This document shows, piece by piece, positions 24,317 to 33,901 of a DNA stretch of 64,000 bases. The notes beneath the pieces were generated by a model, which saw only the letters and a list, made by a program, of their open reading frames with translations, was not told the origin of the DNA and did no database searches. Both the position numbers and the translations under genes were made by a program. Each line of letters begins with the position of its first letter. Position 1 is the first letter of the stretch. Source of the stretch: Spirochaetales bacterium (GTDB lineage: Bacteria > Spirochaetota > Spirochaetia > DSM-2461); assembly GCA_028533045.1 (NCBI GenBank), contig JAQQAP010000019.1, positions 1 through 64,000 on the forward strand, written 5' to 3'.

Positions 24317-26421
24317 GATTCACTCCTCTTTACATCCTGTATATTTAACTGCAGGGTTTGGCGGTTTCGAAAATAGTTTTTTTCCAGTTTAAAAAGAATA
24401 TCAATATTATCGTTCTTGTTAAAGTCTTTTTTGTAGCGCTCCACACTGTTCCAGAACAGGGCTGGCCACTTTTTTTCTTCCGTGGCCAGGAGCATTTTGA
24501 GGTGAACCCCCTCTTTACCCACCAGCTCAATATTCTCGATTCCCATCCGGTTACTTTGAAAGAGAAGGGAGGGAAAAGCTTCTCCATAGGGCTCAAGCTT
24601 CGCAATAATACGGTCCAAATCCTCATTCAGGTAGGCCCCGGGAAGCTCGGCGTCCACCCTAAGGACCTCCTCTTCAATTTCCGGCTCAAAGCTGTCCATA
24701 CGCTTAATCAATTCAGCCTTAAACTCACCCAATCGCTGTACGGGCAGGGAGAATCCTGCGGCAAATTCGTGGCCTCCCCAGTCGTCGAAGAGAAAGGCCA
24801 TGTCCTCCAGAAGGGGTTTTATACCGCCGCAGCCCATGGCACGAACGGAAGCGGAGATATTCTCCTCCGTCCGGGAAAGAATCATGGCGGGCACATGGTA
24901 ATACTGACTGAATCGGGCGGCCAAAATACCCGTAATTCCCCGGGGGATCTTTTCGGAAACAAGATAAACCAGCTTTTCCTGGCACTCTTCCAGACTTTTC
25001 TCCCCTTCCTGACGGAGTTCATCCCAGAGTGAATCGGCCACTTCCCGGCGCTTCCGGTAAAGTTCATCTATGCTGTTGGCCAGGTCGTAAATGGCCCGGT
25101 CATCGTCGGTAAGGAGAAATTCCACACCCAAGTGGGCCTGCTCCATACGTCCCGCCCCATTAAGCCAGGGAGAAACGTACCAACTCAGGTCCTCCGCCCG
25201 GATGGTCCGGTCCAGAAGCTTGCGCCGCAGAAGGATTTCCCGCAGGTTTTTTCGCATGGACCTGTTTAGAAGTGCCATGCCCCGCTTCACAAGGATTCGG
25301 TTTTCATCCACCAAAGGCATCATATCGGCCACCGTTCCCAGGGCAACCAAGTCAAGGGACTGGGCCCAAACCTGGAAACGGGCATTTTCCTTTTTAAGAA
25401 AGAGAGAGACAAAGAGGCTGGCCAGGACATCTACCAGATTACCCCCGTCCATACCGTAGAGGGCCATACGGCTCTTCTGCTGCAGTGCGGGAAGCCCCAA
25501 GCCTCGGAGGGAGGGAAAGTGGGAGGAGATCTCCTGCTGTAAATCCACCAGGTGAATATCAAAGCCCTGCCCCAGATAAAGGGAGAGACGCCGCTTCTCT
25601 TCCACCTCGGAAAAGACAAAGATGGGCTGGCCCCTTAGGAATTCCACCATCTTCATGGCCCCCTCTTCTCCCTCGCCGGATCGGACAGAAAGGCGATTCA
25701 CAACCCGCAGGTTAATCATCTTTACCATCTCGATAATCAGCTCCTCTTCTTCCTGACGGGTGGCCAGAAAAACCATGGACTGATTGTAGTAATTACTTCC
25801 CGACATAGCCAGAGCCCACACCACTTTGGAAACGACTCCGCAGCCCGCCAGCTCCCGGAAGGGATAGGCCGAATCGGGCCTCTTGGGATTGATGATGGCC
25901 AGGGCATCGGGCAGCTTGTCCCGGCACTCGTGGTGGTCAAAAATCATCACATCCACCCCCAGCTCGTTGGCCCGGTCCACCTCTTCAAAACAGGTAATGC
26001 CGTTGTCCACGGTAATTATGAGGGTTCCCCCCGCTTCGGCGAAGGTCTCAACCGCTTCCACCGTAAGGCCGTAGGCTTCGCTTCCCACGGGAACACGCCA
26101 CTCCGGTTCCAGGTCCAGGTCTTCCAGGGCCTTTACCATGAGAGTGGTGGAGGTCATTCCGTCCACATCGCGGTCCCCAAAGACAAGAACTTTTTCGCTC
26201 TCCTCCCGGGCGGCCAGCAGACGATCCACCACTGTTTCCATATCTTCAAAGAGAAAGGGATTGTGCAGATAACGGAGGTCCTCTTCCAGAAAATAGCAAA
26301 GCTGAGAGGGCTCCTTAATGCCCCGGCGAATCAGTATAGACGAGGTAAGCGTATCTATCCCAAAGGTACGGGACATTTCACGCACTTCCTCCGGAGCTAT
26401 GGCCGTTTTTTCCCAATTCAT
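24313..26421 (-). CDS. recJ: Single-stranded-DNA-specific exonuclease RecJ
   Basis: The 702-residue enzyme degrades single-stranded DNA 5' to 3' in recombination and mismatch repair. DHH-family motifs are present: motif I as DRDVDG (residues 83-88; usually DxDxDG), VDNGITC near 139, and DHH at 162-164, with a DHHA1 region near residue 560 (ASVRAMGCGGIKPLLEDM...GGHEFAAGFSL). It is longer than E. coli RecJ by over 120 residues, mostly inserted between residues 215 and 340, as often seen in spirochaetes. Its start overlaps the nucleoside phosphorylase stop by four bases. Confidence 0.9.
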   Translation of the reverse strand: MNWEKTAIAPEEVREMSRTFGIDTLTSSILIRRGIKEPSQLCYFLEEDLRYLHNPFLFEDMETVVDRLLAAREESEKVLVFGDRDVDGMTSTTLMVKALEDLDLEPEWRVPVGSEAYGLTVEAVETFAEAGGTLIITVDNGITCFEEVDRANELGVDVMIFDHHECRDKLPDALAIINPKRPDSAYPFRELAGCGVVSKVVWALAMSGSNYYNQSMVFLATRQEEEELIIEMVKMINLRVVNRLSVRSGEGEEGAMKMVEFLRGQPIFVFSEVEEKRRLSLYLGQGFDIHLVDLQQEISSHFPSLRGLGLPALQQKSRMALYGMDGGNLVDVLASLFVSLFLKKENARFQVWAQSLDLVALGTVADMMPLVDENRILVKRGMALLNRSMRKNLREILLRRKLLDRTIRAEDLSWYVSPWLNGAGRMEQAHLGVEFLLTDDDRAIYDLANSIDELYRKRREVADSLWDELRQEGEKSLEECQEKLVYLVSEKIPRGITGILAARFSQYYHVPAMILSRTEENISASVRAMGCGGIKPLLEDMAFLFDDWGGHEFAAGFSLPVQRLGEFKAELIKRMDSFEPEIEEEVLRVDAELPGAYLNEDLDRIIAKLEPYGEAFPSLLFQSNRMGIENIELVGKEGVHLKMLLATEEKKWPALFWNSVERYKKDFNKNDNIDILFKLEKNYFRNRQTLQLNIQDVKRSES

Positions 26422-27728
26422 AGGGCTTTAATTTCCTTTAGAATCATGGGGGTCGTCGTCGGTTTTTCCGCAGCAATAGAGTAGGCCCCTCGGACCTGGC
26501 CTTCAATGCTCTTCAAGGCTGATTCCGACTCGGCCCAAATTCTTACAAGGGTCTCACCCTTTAAGAGAGAGTCGCCCTTTTTCTTCATCAATTCATAGCC
26601 CACCAGGGGCTCAACACTGTCTTCTGTCTTGTTCCGGCCGACCCCTAAAGGAATCCCTGCCAGTCCCAGAGCGTAGGAATCAATAGACTGAACGTAGCCC
26701 TCTTCCCGCGCGGTAATATCTTTATAGAAGAGGGGACGGGCCTTGTTTTCCCGCTCCAGAAGGGCCTTCCGGTCCCCGCCCTGAAGTTCAACATTCTCAA
26801 GAAACTTTTCCATGGCCGAACCGTCGGCCAAACGAGCCTTGCACAGGTCCAGGGCCTCTTCTACGGTAGGGACAATTCCCCCGGCCACCACCATCCAGGC
26901 GGTCAGACGCAGAGTGACTTCCATGAGATCCTCCGGCCCCTCCCCTCTCAGACAGGCCAGAGACTCTTCCACTTCCAGGAAGTTTCCCACCTTACGCCCC
27001 AGAGGCTCGTCCATATTGGTTATGACAGCCACAATCTTCCGATCCAGGCTGCGGCCCGTTTCTACAAGACTCACCGCCAGCTCTTCCGCCGCCTCGGGGG
27101 TTTTCATAAAGGCCCCGGCCCCGCACTTCACGTCAAAAATAAGAGACTGGGCGCCCTCGGCAAATTTCTTACTCATAATACTGGCCGTAATCAGGGGTAC
27201 CGATTCCACCGTGCCCGTCACATCGCGCAGGGCGTACATAAGCCGGTCGGCGGGGACCACATCCTTACTCTGGCCGGTCATGGCAAAACCTATCTCTTTG
27301 AGACCCTTGCGAAAGAGCTCCTCCGAAATAACCGACTGGTAACCGGGGATGGAATCGAGCTTATCCAGGGTTCCACCGGTGTGCCCCAGGGCACGGCCGC
27401 TCATCATGGGGACCTGCACCCCGCAGGCAGCGGCCAGGGGAGCAAGAATAAGGGATACCTTGTCCCCCACCCCGCCGGTTGAGTGCTTGTCCACCAAAGG
27501 ACCGCCCAGAGAGGAGAGGTCAAAAACCTTCCCCGAGGCAATCATGGCGCGGGTCAAATAGCCGGTCTCTTCAAAGGACATGCCCTTAAAGAAAACCGCC
27601 ATAAGCCAGGCCGATATCTGATAGGGAGGTATCTCCTCCGCCACATAACCTTTAATAAGAAAGGAGATTTCCTCTTCCGTCAGATGGGCGCCGTTTCGCT
27701 TTTTCAAGATCAAATCGGTCATTCGCAT
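26418..27728 (-). CDS. deoA: Thymidine/pyrimidine-nucleoside phosphorylase
   Basis: The 436-residue enzyme cleaves thymidine or other pyrimidine nucleosides with phosphate, giving base and (deoxy)ribose 1-phosphate for salvage. The family signature SGRALGHTGGTLDKL is at residues about 110-124, and DKHSTGGVGDK (80-90) holds the phosphate-binding loop. It cannot be decided by eye whether it is DeoA or broad-specificity Pdp. ATG at 27728 follows AAGGAG; it is in the AraC-pdp-recJ-M23 run on the minus strand, 24 bases after the AraC gene. Confidence 0.92.
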   Translation of the reverse strand: MRMTDLILKKRNGAHLTEEEISFLIKGYVAEEIPPYQISAWLMAVFFKGMSFEETGYLTRAMIASGKVFDLSSLGGPLVDKHSTGGVGDKVSLILAPLAAACGVQVPMMSGRALGHTGGTLDKLDSIPGYQSVISEELFRKGLKEIGFAMTGQSKDVVPADRLMYALRDVTGTVESVPLITASIMSKKFAEGAQSLIFDVKCGAGAFMKTPEAAEELAVSLVETGRSLDRKIVAVITNMDEPLGRKVGNFLEVEESLACLRGEGPEDLMEVTLRLTAWMVVAGGIVPTVEEALDLCKARLADGSAMEKFLENVELQGGDRKALLERENKARPLFYKDITAREEGYVQSIDSYALGLAGIPLGVGRNKTEDSVEPLVGYELMKKKGDSLLKGETLVRIWAESESALKSIEGQVRGAYSIAAEKPTTTPMILKEIKAL

Positions 27729-27752
27729 AAAATACTCCTTCCCCGGGCGGCC

Positions 27753-28547
27753 CTAGAGGGCGTGTCCCGATAGTTGTTCGTAGTCGGCCACAGAGAAAAA
27801 CCGAATGAATGGCTTCTCCGTGAGCAATCGTTCCATATCCAGGCCGTACATGGTCCGAATATATTCCGTTACCGAGGAGGTCCCGGACAGACCGGCCTCA
27901 TTTATCGCCTCATCCAGGGACCACCCTTTTTTGATTTTGTCCGAGGCATGGGCCAGTTTGCGATTAAAGAGAAAGTGGGTCAGGGGAATACCGGCAATGC
28001 GGGAAAAGGTCTCTTCCAGCTCAAAAGTACTCACCCCCAGTTTCTCACTTATAGACTTGGCGTGTAATTCGGAAAAAGGGAGGGATTCCATGGCAACCAA
28101 CATCTTCTTGAGTTCCGAACTCCACCCCAGGGAGTAAGATTTTATCCCAAGGAGGCGGGAAAGAAGGTATTCCCACAATTCCCGCACACGGTAGGCAGAG
28201 GGTTCTTCCAAACCGCTGATAAACTCCTTCCGTTCCACCCCGTCCGCCCCTATATAGAGCCAACTTCGCCCGGAAGCGTTGATTTTATCCATAATGAGAC
28301 GGCCCAAACGCGATTCGGGGTGGAGATAGCCAAAAAACTGCCATCCCCCGTTCCCGTCAATACGGTGAGACACACCGGGTCCCAAAGCCAGAAGAGAACA
28401 CTCCCGACTTTCCCCGCCTACGCTTACCTTCATAGGTTTATTTAAAGAGACGGCCAGCTCAAGGGAACGGTGAGAGTCCTCCTCCCGCTCGTCCATGGTC
28501 CCCATGCCTAACAAATAGCCCAGGAACAGCCAAAAATCCTGTCTCAA
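27753..28547 (-). CDS. AraC-family transcriptional regulator
   Basis: The 264-residue regulator has a C-terminal pair of helix-turn-helix motifs (ISEKLGVSTFELEETFSRIAGIPLTHFLFNRKLAHASDKIK...LDEAINEAGLSGTSSVTEYIRTMYGL, residues about 165-245) and an N-terminal beta-rich sensing region. The start is a TTG at 28547 that uses GAGGAG inside the last codons of the SpiroCoCo gene, only three bases between stop and start. Ligand and targets are unknown; control of the nucleoside phosphorylase downstream is possible. Confidence 0.8.
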   Translation of the reverse strand: MRQDFWLFLGYLLGMGTMDEREEDSHRSLELAVSLNKPMKVSVGGESRECSLLALGPGVSHRIDGNGGWQFFGYLHPESRLGRLIMDKINASGRSWLYIGADGVERKEFISGLEEPSAYRVRELWEYLLSRLLGIKSYSLGWSSELKKMLVAMESLPFSELHAKSISEKLGVSTFELEETFSRIAGIPLTHFLFNRKLAHASDKIKKGWSLDEAINEAGLSGTSSVTEYIRTMYGLDMERLLTEKPFIRFFSVADYEQLSGHAL

Positions 28548-28550
28548 TCA

Positions 28551-31500
28551 CTACTCCTCTTTGCCGGCGGGGGACAATTCCAATATGAGTTCCACCTCGC
28601 CCCGGCTCAGCTTGACGCTCCGGGCGATCTCTTCCGAGTTCCAGCCCTGACGGGCCAGTTGAATCACCATCTCCCGGGTACTCATATCGGGGGAACCGGC
28701 AGATCGGGAGCCGCCGGTTTTTCCGTCCTTACTGGCCAGATTGCCCAACAGCTTAACCTTTTCCTGGGCTTCCCGGCTGATATTTTCCAGTCTCGTTTCC
28801 GTACCGGCCAGCCACTCGCGGGCCTTTTCCATCTTCTTCATCCGCCCTTCCAGATCGGCCACGACCGTATCCAGATTGGTCACGTTATTTACAATATAGT
28901 CGACCTGTTCCTTATTCTCAAGGAGAACGTCACTATTCCTCTTTACCTCATGAAGGGAGCTTCGCAGGGGCACAAGATCGTCATTAATACCGGAAAGACC
29001 CTCTTCAATCCGTCCCAGCATCTCAAAGTTCCGATCCACACTCTGTGTTGTGGCGTCTACCACGCTGCTCTTCTTTTCCACTTCCTTAAAACGCCGGGCG
29101 ATCTCCTTGTGCAGATCCTCCAGCTGATGAAGCTTAACCATATAACCTTGCATGGTTTCGTCCGTCTCGGCCACATGGTCCAGTTTCATATCTATCGCAT
29201 CGGAGAGGTTGATGATGCGGGCCACCTTGCCGTCGAGCAGGTCGATTTTCTGCTGTTCCGCCAGAAAGGTGGAGGTTTTTTCCGTAACGGAGTCGTAGAT
29301 CTTGAGAACCCGGTCACACTCTTCCCGCACGGGAATCATATCTTCCCGGGCCGCATCTACGGCGCGCACCTGATCCTGCAGGGCGGCAATGTCCCCTTCC
29401 AGATTCTTGCGAAGAATATCGGCCTGTTCGAAGATACGGGTCTGATTGATGAATTCCTGCTGCTTCTCTTCGATCTTCTCCACATTGGCCAGAAGATCCC
29501 GGTAGCTCTCTTCAATCCGATTATGGACTGACTGCTGATAACCGTCCATCTTCTCTTTCGTATCGCTTAAGGCGCTTCTCATCAGCTTGATCTTCTCGTC
29601 CGAGTCGTTCAAGGCTTCCCGGAAGCGCTGGTGGTAATCGATTAGATACTGCTCGGACTTCTCGTTGAATACATCCAGAGTCTGCTCCGACTTGTCGTGG
29701 AGGTCACTGTTCAGGCTGCTGATTCGTTCAAAGAGGTCGGAAATATCCTTGCGGACCTCCACCCTGTCCTTGTTGGAGGAGATAACCAACTCGTCCTTCT
29801 GGGCGGCAAAGGTATTCTTGAGGTCCGCCACAGATTCGGAAACGGACTGACGAAATTCGTCCATCTCCTGTTCCAGAGAAGATTCGTTCTCACTCAGCAT
29901 CTGGGCCAAACGCTTCTGCCACATCTCACCGTCGCTTCGGGCCTTCTCAATAAGGGCGGTAAGTTCGGAACGGCCCGCTTCGGCGGCGGTACCCATCTGC
30001 TCAAGCTGCAAATCCAGACTCTTTTGCAGGTCCTCCAGGCGCAGGTCGATACGGGAGGTAAAAGCCTCCGATTCGCCGCCCAGATATTCCATCGCTTCGG
30101 AGCGGTTCTTTTCCCACTCTTCCCGTACGGTCTGGCGGTAGTCGAGAATATTCTTCTCCCCCGCCTCTATCTGTTCGTTCACATTGGACTGGAAGTTGCG
30201 CACCTGCTCCTGGAATTTATCAAACTGGTCCACCACGCGGGTCTGCAGTTCGGACATTTTCCGGGTAATCTGGGCCATACCGTTCCGTTCCACCTCTTCC
30301 CGGTCCCGGAGGGCGTTATTACCCAAATCTTCCAGCTGGAGTTCCACGTTCTTGCGCCATTCAGTCAGGTTCTCCTGCATGGCCCCTTCCCGCTTCTTCA
30401 GGTCCGTAAAAAAATCGTCCTCGAAGAGCTGCAGTTTTTCCGAAACATTGTCGTAAGCCTGCTGCTTAAGCTGATTCAGCTCCTTCTCGATCTCCCCTAT
30501 CATCACGTGGATCTCGGTCAGACGGCTGTCATTCCGCTCCCGTTCCCGGTTCTGAAAATCGTCCATCTCATTGGAAAAACCGTCCATGGAACTGCGGAAA
30601 TCCGCTTCCTGAGACTTAAGGCTCTCCCTAAGAGACTCTTCCAGGGCATCCATATCCTTACTAAAGCCATCAAGACGCTCGTAGCGTTGACGGATAACTT
30701 CGTCGTACTCTTTGTAACGCTGCTCCACCGCCTTCATCGATTCCAGCTCGGCCGCCCCGGCCCGCTCTTCAATGTCGGCCCGAACCGCTTCCATACGGTT
30801 GTCAAGCTCGTTTCGTATATCGGAGAGGGCCTGGTCCATACGGCCCTGAGACTCTTCCTGTTCCCGGTTAAAGCTGGCCCGTTTCTCTTCCAAGAGAGCC
30901 TGATCCCGGTCTGTCTTCTCCCGGTAGTCATTCAGAACATTTTCCAGGTCCGCCATGGCGGCCTGCATATCCTCTTTTTGGAGGTTCATGCGACTGTTAA
31001 AGTCGTCGGAAAGTTGTTCCACATCGCCGTTGAACTTTCCAATCAGGTCTCGTCCGCTCTCCAGGTCACCCCGAATGCCTTCCACCTGATTAGCCACCTG
31101 TTCCTTCAGGTCATTCATACCGTCGAGCCAGTTCTTCTCCAGCCGGTCGGTCCGCTGGTTAATATCCTCTTCCAGGGTGCGAAAAACACTATCTTCCAAA
31201 AGGGAGGCCCGGTCGGCGGCCTTGTCCAGACTGGCCCGGTACTCCGCTTCCCGCTCCCCTACCCGGTCGGAAAATTCCTGAATGCGGGTCTCTTTTTCCG
31301 CTTCGTGGGTATCGATGATGTCTTTAAGTTCCCCGCGGAACCCATCTATGTCACTGTTGGATGATTTAATCTGATCGGAAATAAGATCCAGCCGAACCTG
31401 ATACTCCTCTATCACAGAGGACTTGGTCTCCTCCAGAGCTTCCCTGTTGGTGCGGGCAAAGTCAGCATGAACCCCTTCCAGACGCCGGTCGATCTCTTCC

Positions 31501-31928
31501 AGCTCCATCTGGGACTTGGTCAGCCGGGCTCCCACCGAGTCGACATAGGCCGATTCGTCGGCCACCTTCTTCATATTCTCGTCCACCAGGGCGGCGATGT
31601 TGTTAAGCTGATCCATCCGGTCCTGAAGATTGTCCACCAGGGCGAGCTTTTCCTTAACCTTCTCTTCGTAGGCGGCCAGTTCCTCATTGTTCGTGACAAT
31701 GCGCTTGAGCACTTCCCGTCCGGTCCTCTCCTGAACGTCCATATCGTCCACCAGGTCCCTGAGGCGGGCCTTCTTCTGCTCTACCAGCTCATCCAGCTCA
31801 CCGCTGGCTTTCTCGGCATAACGGCGCACATTTTCGAGAGTCTTGCTGTTTTTGTCCTGGCGTCTAAACATTGAAAGGATGAGGAAAACCGCACCCATAA
31901 CAATCAAATCGCCCCATGTAAAAATCAT
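28551..31928 (-). CDS. SpiroCoCo-family giant coiled-coil protein
   Basis: The 1,125-residue product has one N-terminal membrane helix (residues 5-20, FTWGDLIVMGAVFLILSMF), then about 1,000 residues of nearly unbroken heptad-type coiled coil rich in E, K, D, Q and L, and a C-terminal globular tail (STREMVIQLARQGWNSEEIARSVKLSRGEVELILEL) that looks like a helix-turn-helix. This matches the SpiroCoCo family known in spirochaetes, probably an inner-membrane-anchored cytoplasmic filament or scaffold of unknown role. ATG at 31928 follows GAGGGGTGG. It sits between a HAD hydrolase and an AraC gene in the same direction. Confidence 0.85.
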   Translation of the reverse strand: MIFTWGDLIVMGAVFLILSMFRRQDKNSKTLENVRRYAEKASGELDELVEQKKARLRDLVDDMDVQERTGREVLKRIVTNNEELAAYEEKVKEKLALVDNLQDRMDQLNNIAALVDENMKKVADESAYVDSVGARLTKSQMELEEIDRRLEGVHADFARTNREALEETKSSVIEEYQVRLDLISDQIKSSNSDIDGFRGELKDIIDTHEAEKETRIQEFSDRVGEREAEYRASLDKAADRASLLEDSVFRTLEEDINQRTDRLEKNWLDGMNDLKEQVANQVEGIRGDLESGRDLIGKFNGDVEQLSDDFNSRMNLQKEDMQAAMADLENVLNDYREKTDRDQALLEEKRASFNREQEESQGRMDQALSDIRNELDNRMEAVRADIEERAGAAELESMKAVEQRYKEYDEVIRQRYERLDGFSKDMDALEESLRESLKSQEADFRSSMDGFSNEMDDFQNRERERNDSRLTEIHVMIGEIEKELNQLKQQAYDNVSEKLQLFEDDFFTDLKKREGAMQENLTEWRKNVELQLEDLGNNALRDREEVERNGMAQITRKMSELQTRVVDQFDKFQEQVRNFQSNVNEQIEAGEKNILDYRQTVREEWEKNRSEAMEYLGGESEAFTSRIDLRLEDLQKSLDLQLEQMGTAAEAGRSELTALIEKARSDGEMWQKRLAQMLSENESSLEQEMDEFRQSVSESVADLKNTFAAQKDELVISSNKDRVEVRKDISDLFERISSLNSDLHDKSEQTLDVFNEKSEQYLIDYHQRFREALNDSDEKIKLMRSALSDTKEKMDGYQQSVHNRIEESYRDLLANVEKIEEKQQEFINQTRIFEQADILRKNLEGDIAALQDQVRAVDAAREDMIPVREECDRVLKIYDSVTEKTSTFLAEQQKIDLLDGKVARIINLSDAIDMKLDHVAETDETMQGYMVKLHQLEDLHKEIARRFKEVEKKSSVVDATTQSVDRNFEMLGRIEEGLSGINDDLVPLRSSLHEVKRNSDVLLENKEQVDYIVNNVTNLDTVVADLEGRMKKMEKAREWLAGTETRLENISREAQEKVKLLGNLASKDGKTGGSRSAGSPDMSTREMVIQLARQGWNSEEIARSVKLSRGEVELILELSPAGKEE

Positions 31929-31979
31929 ATTCCACCCCTCAGGTCCCCCGCTCCGGCGGCAGGACAGGAAACTGCGGCG

Positions 31980-32648
31980 CTACTCCCCCCGGAGCAGCCC
32001 GTCGATAAATTCGGATAACTGGGAATAGCGGGAAAAGCGGCAGTCCGCCTGGGGATTCCCCTTCTTCCAAAAAGGTTTGACGTGGGCGCTCATCATGCCC
32101 GCAGCACGGCTCCCCCCCACATCGTAAGCGGAGTTGTTCCCCACGTAGAGAACCTCCTCCGGTTTAACATCCAACCGTTTGGCCAACTCCAGAAAGGGTT
32201 CCCGGGAAGGCTTGAGATAGCCCGATTCGTCGGAAGACATAATCACATCCCAGCAATCGGCCAGATTAAAGTAATTCAGCTTGTTCCCCACGGGAAAATC
32301 GGAGAGGGCTGCCGTTTTGATACCCCTTTCCTGCAAGGACAGGAGGAGCTCACGGGCACCGGGAAAGATTCGGACCCTCTTAAAAATAAGTTCCCAGTCG
32401 GAAAAAAAGACTTTTTCAATGATTTGACCCGCCTCTTCCGGCTCAATGGAGAGCTCTTTGGCGAAAAGCTCCGCCTGGAGAGCGGGAAAATCGTCTACGG
32501 GAGTAATCTTGCGAATGTCCTTGCGGATCTTGCTAAAGGCGCTGATCAGCCTAAAATGGGACAGGTAAAACGGTATAGAATGAAAATACATGGACCTGTT
32601 CGGATACAGAGTCCCGTCGATATCGAAGGCTACAGCTTTCACGGACAT
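31980..32648 (-). CDS. HAD-superfamily hydrolase
   Basis: The 222-residue enzyme has HAD motif I DIDGTLYPN (D9, D11), motif II near ALSDFPVGNK, motif III lysine around KPSREPF, and motif IV GNNSAYDVGGSRAAGM. The helical cap between motifs I and II marks subclass I, such as phosphoglycolate-phosphatase-like or pyrimidine 5'-nucleotidases. Substrate unknown. The nearest purine-rich ribosome-site candidate (GGGAGGG) is 15 bases upstream of the ATG, unusually far. Confidence 0.85.
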   Translation of the reverse strand: MSVKAVAFDIDGTLYPNRSMYFHSIPFYLSHFRLISAFSKIRKDIRKITPVDDFPALQAELFAKELSIEPEEAGQIIEKVFFSDWELIFKRVRIFPGARELLLSLQERGIKTAALSDFPVGNKLNYFNLADCWDVIMSSDESGYLKPSREPFLELAKRLDVKPEEVLYVGNNSAYDVGGSRAAGMMSAHVKPFWKKGNPQADCRFSRYSQLSEFIDGLLRGE

Positions 32649-32745
32649 AGTAATGACTAATCCCTCCCGCCTATAGAGTATCGCAATTTTGGGGAATTGG
32701 CAAGTTTCAGAAGAAGGTGAAGAATAGTTAAAACTTTAGATCTTT

Positions 32746-32787
32746 AAAAATAAAAAGGCTATCGGAATAATTTAACATCCAATAGCC
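32746..32787 (-). terminator. Rho-independent terminator after the YD-repeat lipoprotein gene
   Basis: On the minus strand GGCTATTGG and CCGATAGCC pair fully (one G-U) across a 13-base loop, followed by TTTTTATTTTT. Confidence 0.75.
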
Positions 32788-32814
32788 CTTAATAAAAATA
32801 ATCCTGGTAAATGT

Positions 32815-33636
32815 CTAGTAATAATACTCTTCCCAGGTAGATATTCGGAAATCATCTAGAATAGCAGTGGTATTGTCATAAGTATTAGTATCGCTATCAA
32901 ACTCATAGTAATAATCATTACGGCCGATCAAATTATCATTACTATCGTATTCATATTCGTAATACTCAAACAGTCCGTACTCATCATAAAAGTATTGGTG
33001 TGATGTATTTCCATCGGTATCATAATCGTAAGTATAATATGTTCCTGTGGCAGTACCATCCTCGTCATACAAGGTAACTTGAGTAAGGTTATCACCGGTA
33101 TATTCATACTTATACGTGGTATAAGAAGAGAAAATACCCTCAGTATAACTATTATAGGTATATGTTGTTAATACGTCATTGGTATATTCATATTCATAGA
33201 GAGTCTCTATAACTCCATCCTGATCATACTTGCTATAGGACAGTCTATTATCATTCTCATCATATTCATAATCGGTATAGGTGCGGTAAGGAAGATAATC
33301 ACCATTATATCCGATTCTAGATTCAAGACGATTTTCTGAATCATAGGTATAGTCGTAATAATAGTTAAGGGTATCGTCAAACCCTCGCCCCTCATAGTAA
33401 ATCACCCTGTCACTGTCTTCTTCATATTCATAGTAGCTAATAGAACTAATATAAGCACTATCTTCGTCTTCTCCATCATCTATATAATAGTAAGTACGAG
33501 TCGCTTCCCTGTATCCGAGAGTCCCCGTCTCGTCGTCAGTATCAGAAGTGCAACAAGTAGTACTACTTCCGTCATCACAACCGGTAAATAGAAAAACTAA
33601 GGCTATAGCCATCAACAATATAATTATCCTCTTCAT
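32815..33636 (-). CDS. Tyr/Asp-rich repeat lipoprotein (YD/RHS-like repeats)
   Basis: The 273-residue protein has a lipoprotein signal with lipobox LFTGC (Cys19) and is then built almost wholly of short repeats rich in Tyr, Asp, Glu and Asn, such as DYEYDENDNRLSYSKYDQDG and YEYEYDSNDNLIGRNDYY, spaced at roughly 22-25 residues. These resemble the YD repeats of RHS proteins, which form a beta-cocoon and often bind carbohydrate, but without the RHS core or C-terminal toxin. It is strongly acidic, probably surface-exposed; function unknown. ATG at 33636 follows AAGGAGAG; a terminator lies 28 bases downstream. Confidence 0.7.
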   Translation of the reverse strand: MKRIIILLMAIALVFLFTGCDDGSSTTCCTSDTDDETGTLGYREATRTYYYIDDGEDEDSAYISSISYYEYEEDSDRVIYYEGRGFDDTLNYYYDYTYDSENRLESRIGYNGDYLPYRTYTDYEYDENDNRLSYSKYDQDGVIETLYEYEYTNDVLTTYTYNSYTEGIFSSYTTYKYEYTGDNLTQVTLYDEDGTATGTYYTYDYDTDGNTSHQYFYDEYGLFEYYEYEYDSNDNLIGRNDYYYEFDSDTNTYDNTTAILDDFRISTWEEYYY

Positions 33637-33840
33637 TCACTCTCTCCTTAAATTATATGTGAAGTTCTCGTGAAGAGTACTTTATGGGTAATAAACTGTC
33701 AACAATATTATTTCTGTTAAATTAGCATTTAACAATGAAGTCTATTCATTCAATGAGCAGTTCTTTTTATCCTCCAAAGCTGCGCTTGGTTTACCCCAAA
33801 ATGCAATTCACGACAATTTTCAAAATTTTCCCCATAAAAT

Positions 33841-33869
33841 TTGAATTTACATAGAGATTGTTCTATATT
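33841..33869 (+). promoter_or_regulatory. Promoter of the PL6 lyase gene
   Basis: TTGAAT (33841-33846), a 17-base spacer and TATATT (33864-33869). About 25 bases of leader would remain, including the GAGGT ribosome site before the TTG start. Confidence 0.6.
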
Positions 33870-33901
33870 TCACGTCATTACAAAATAACGAGGTAAAAAC
33901 A

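Noticed and set aside
29697-31364. Long open frame (555 codons) on the plus strand
   Set aside because: It is the antisense of the SpiroCoCo coiled coil; biased codons keep the reverse frame open, and the translation lacks domain character.
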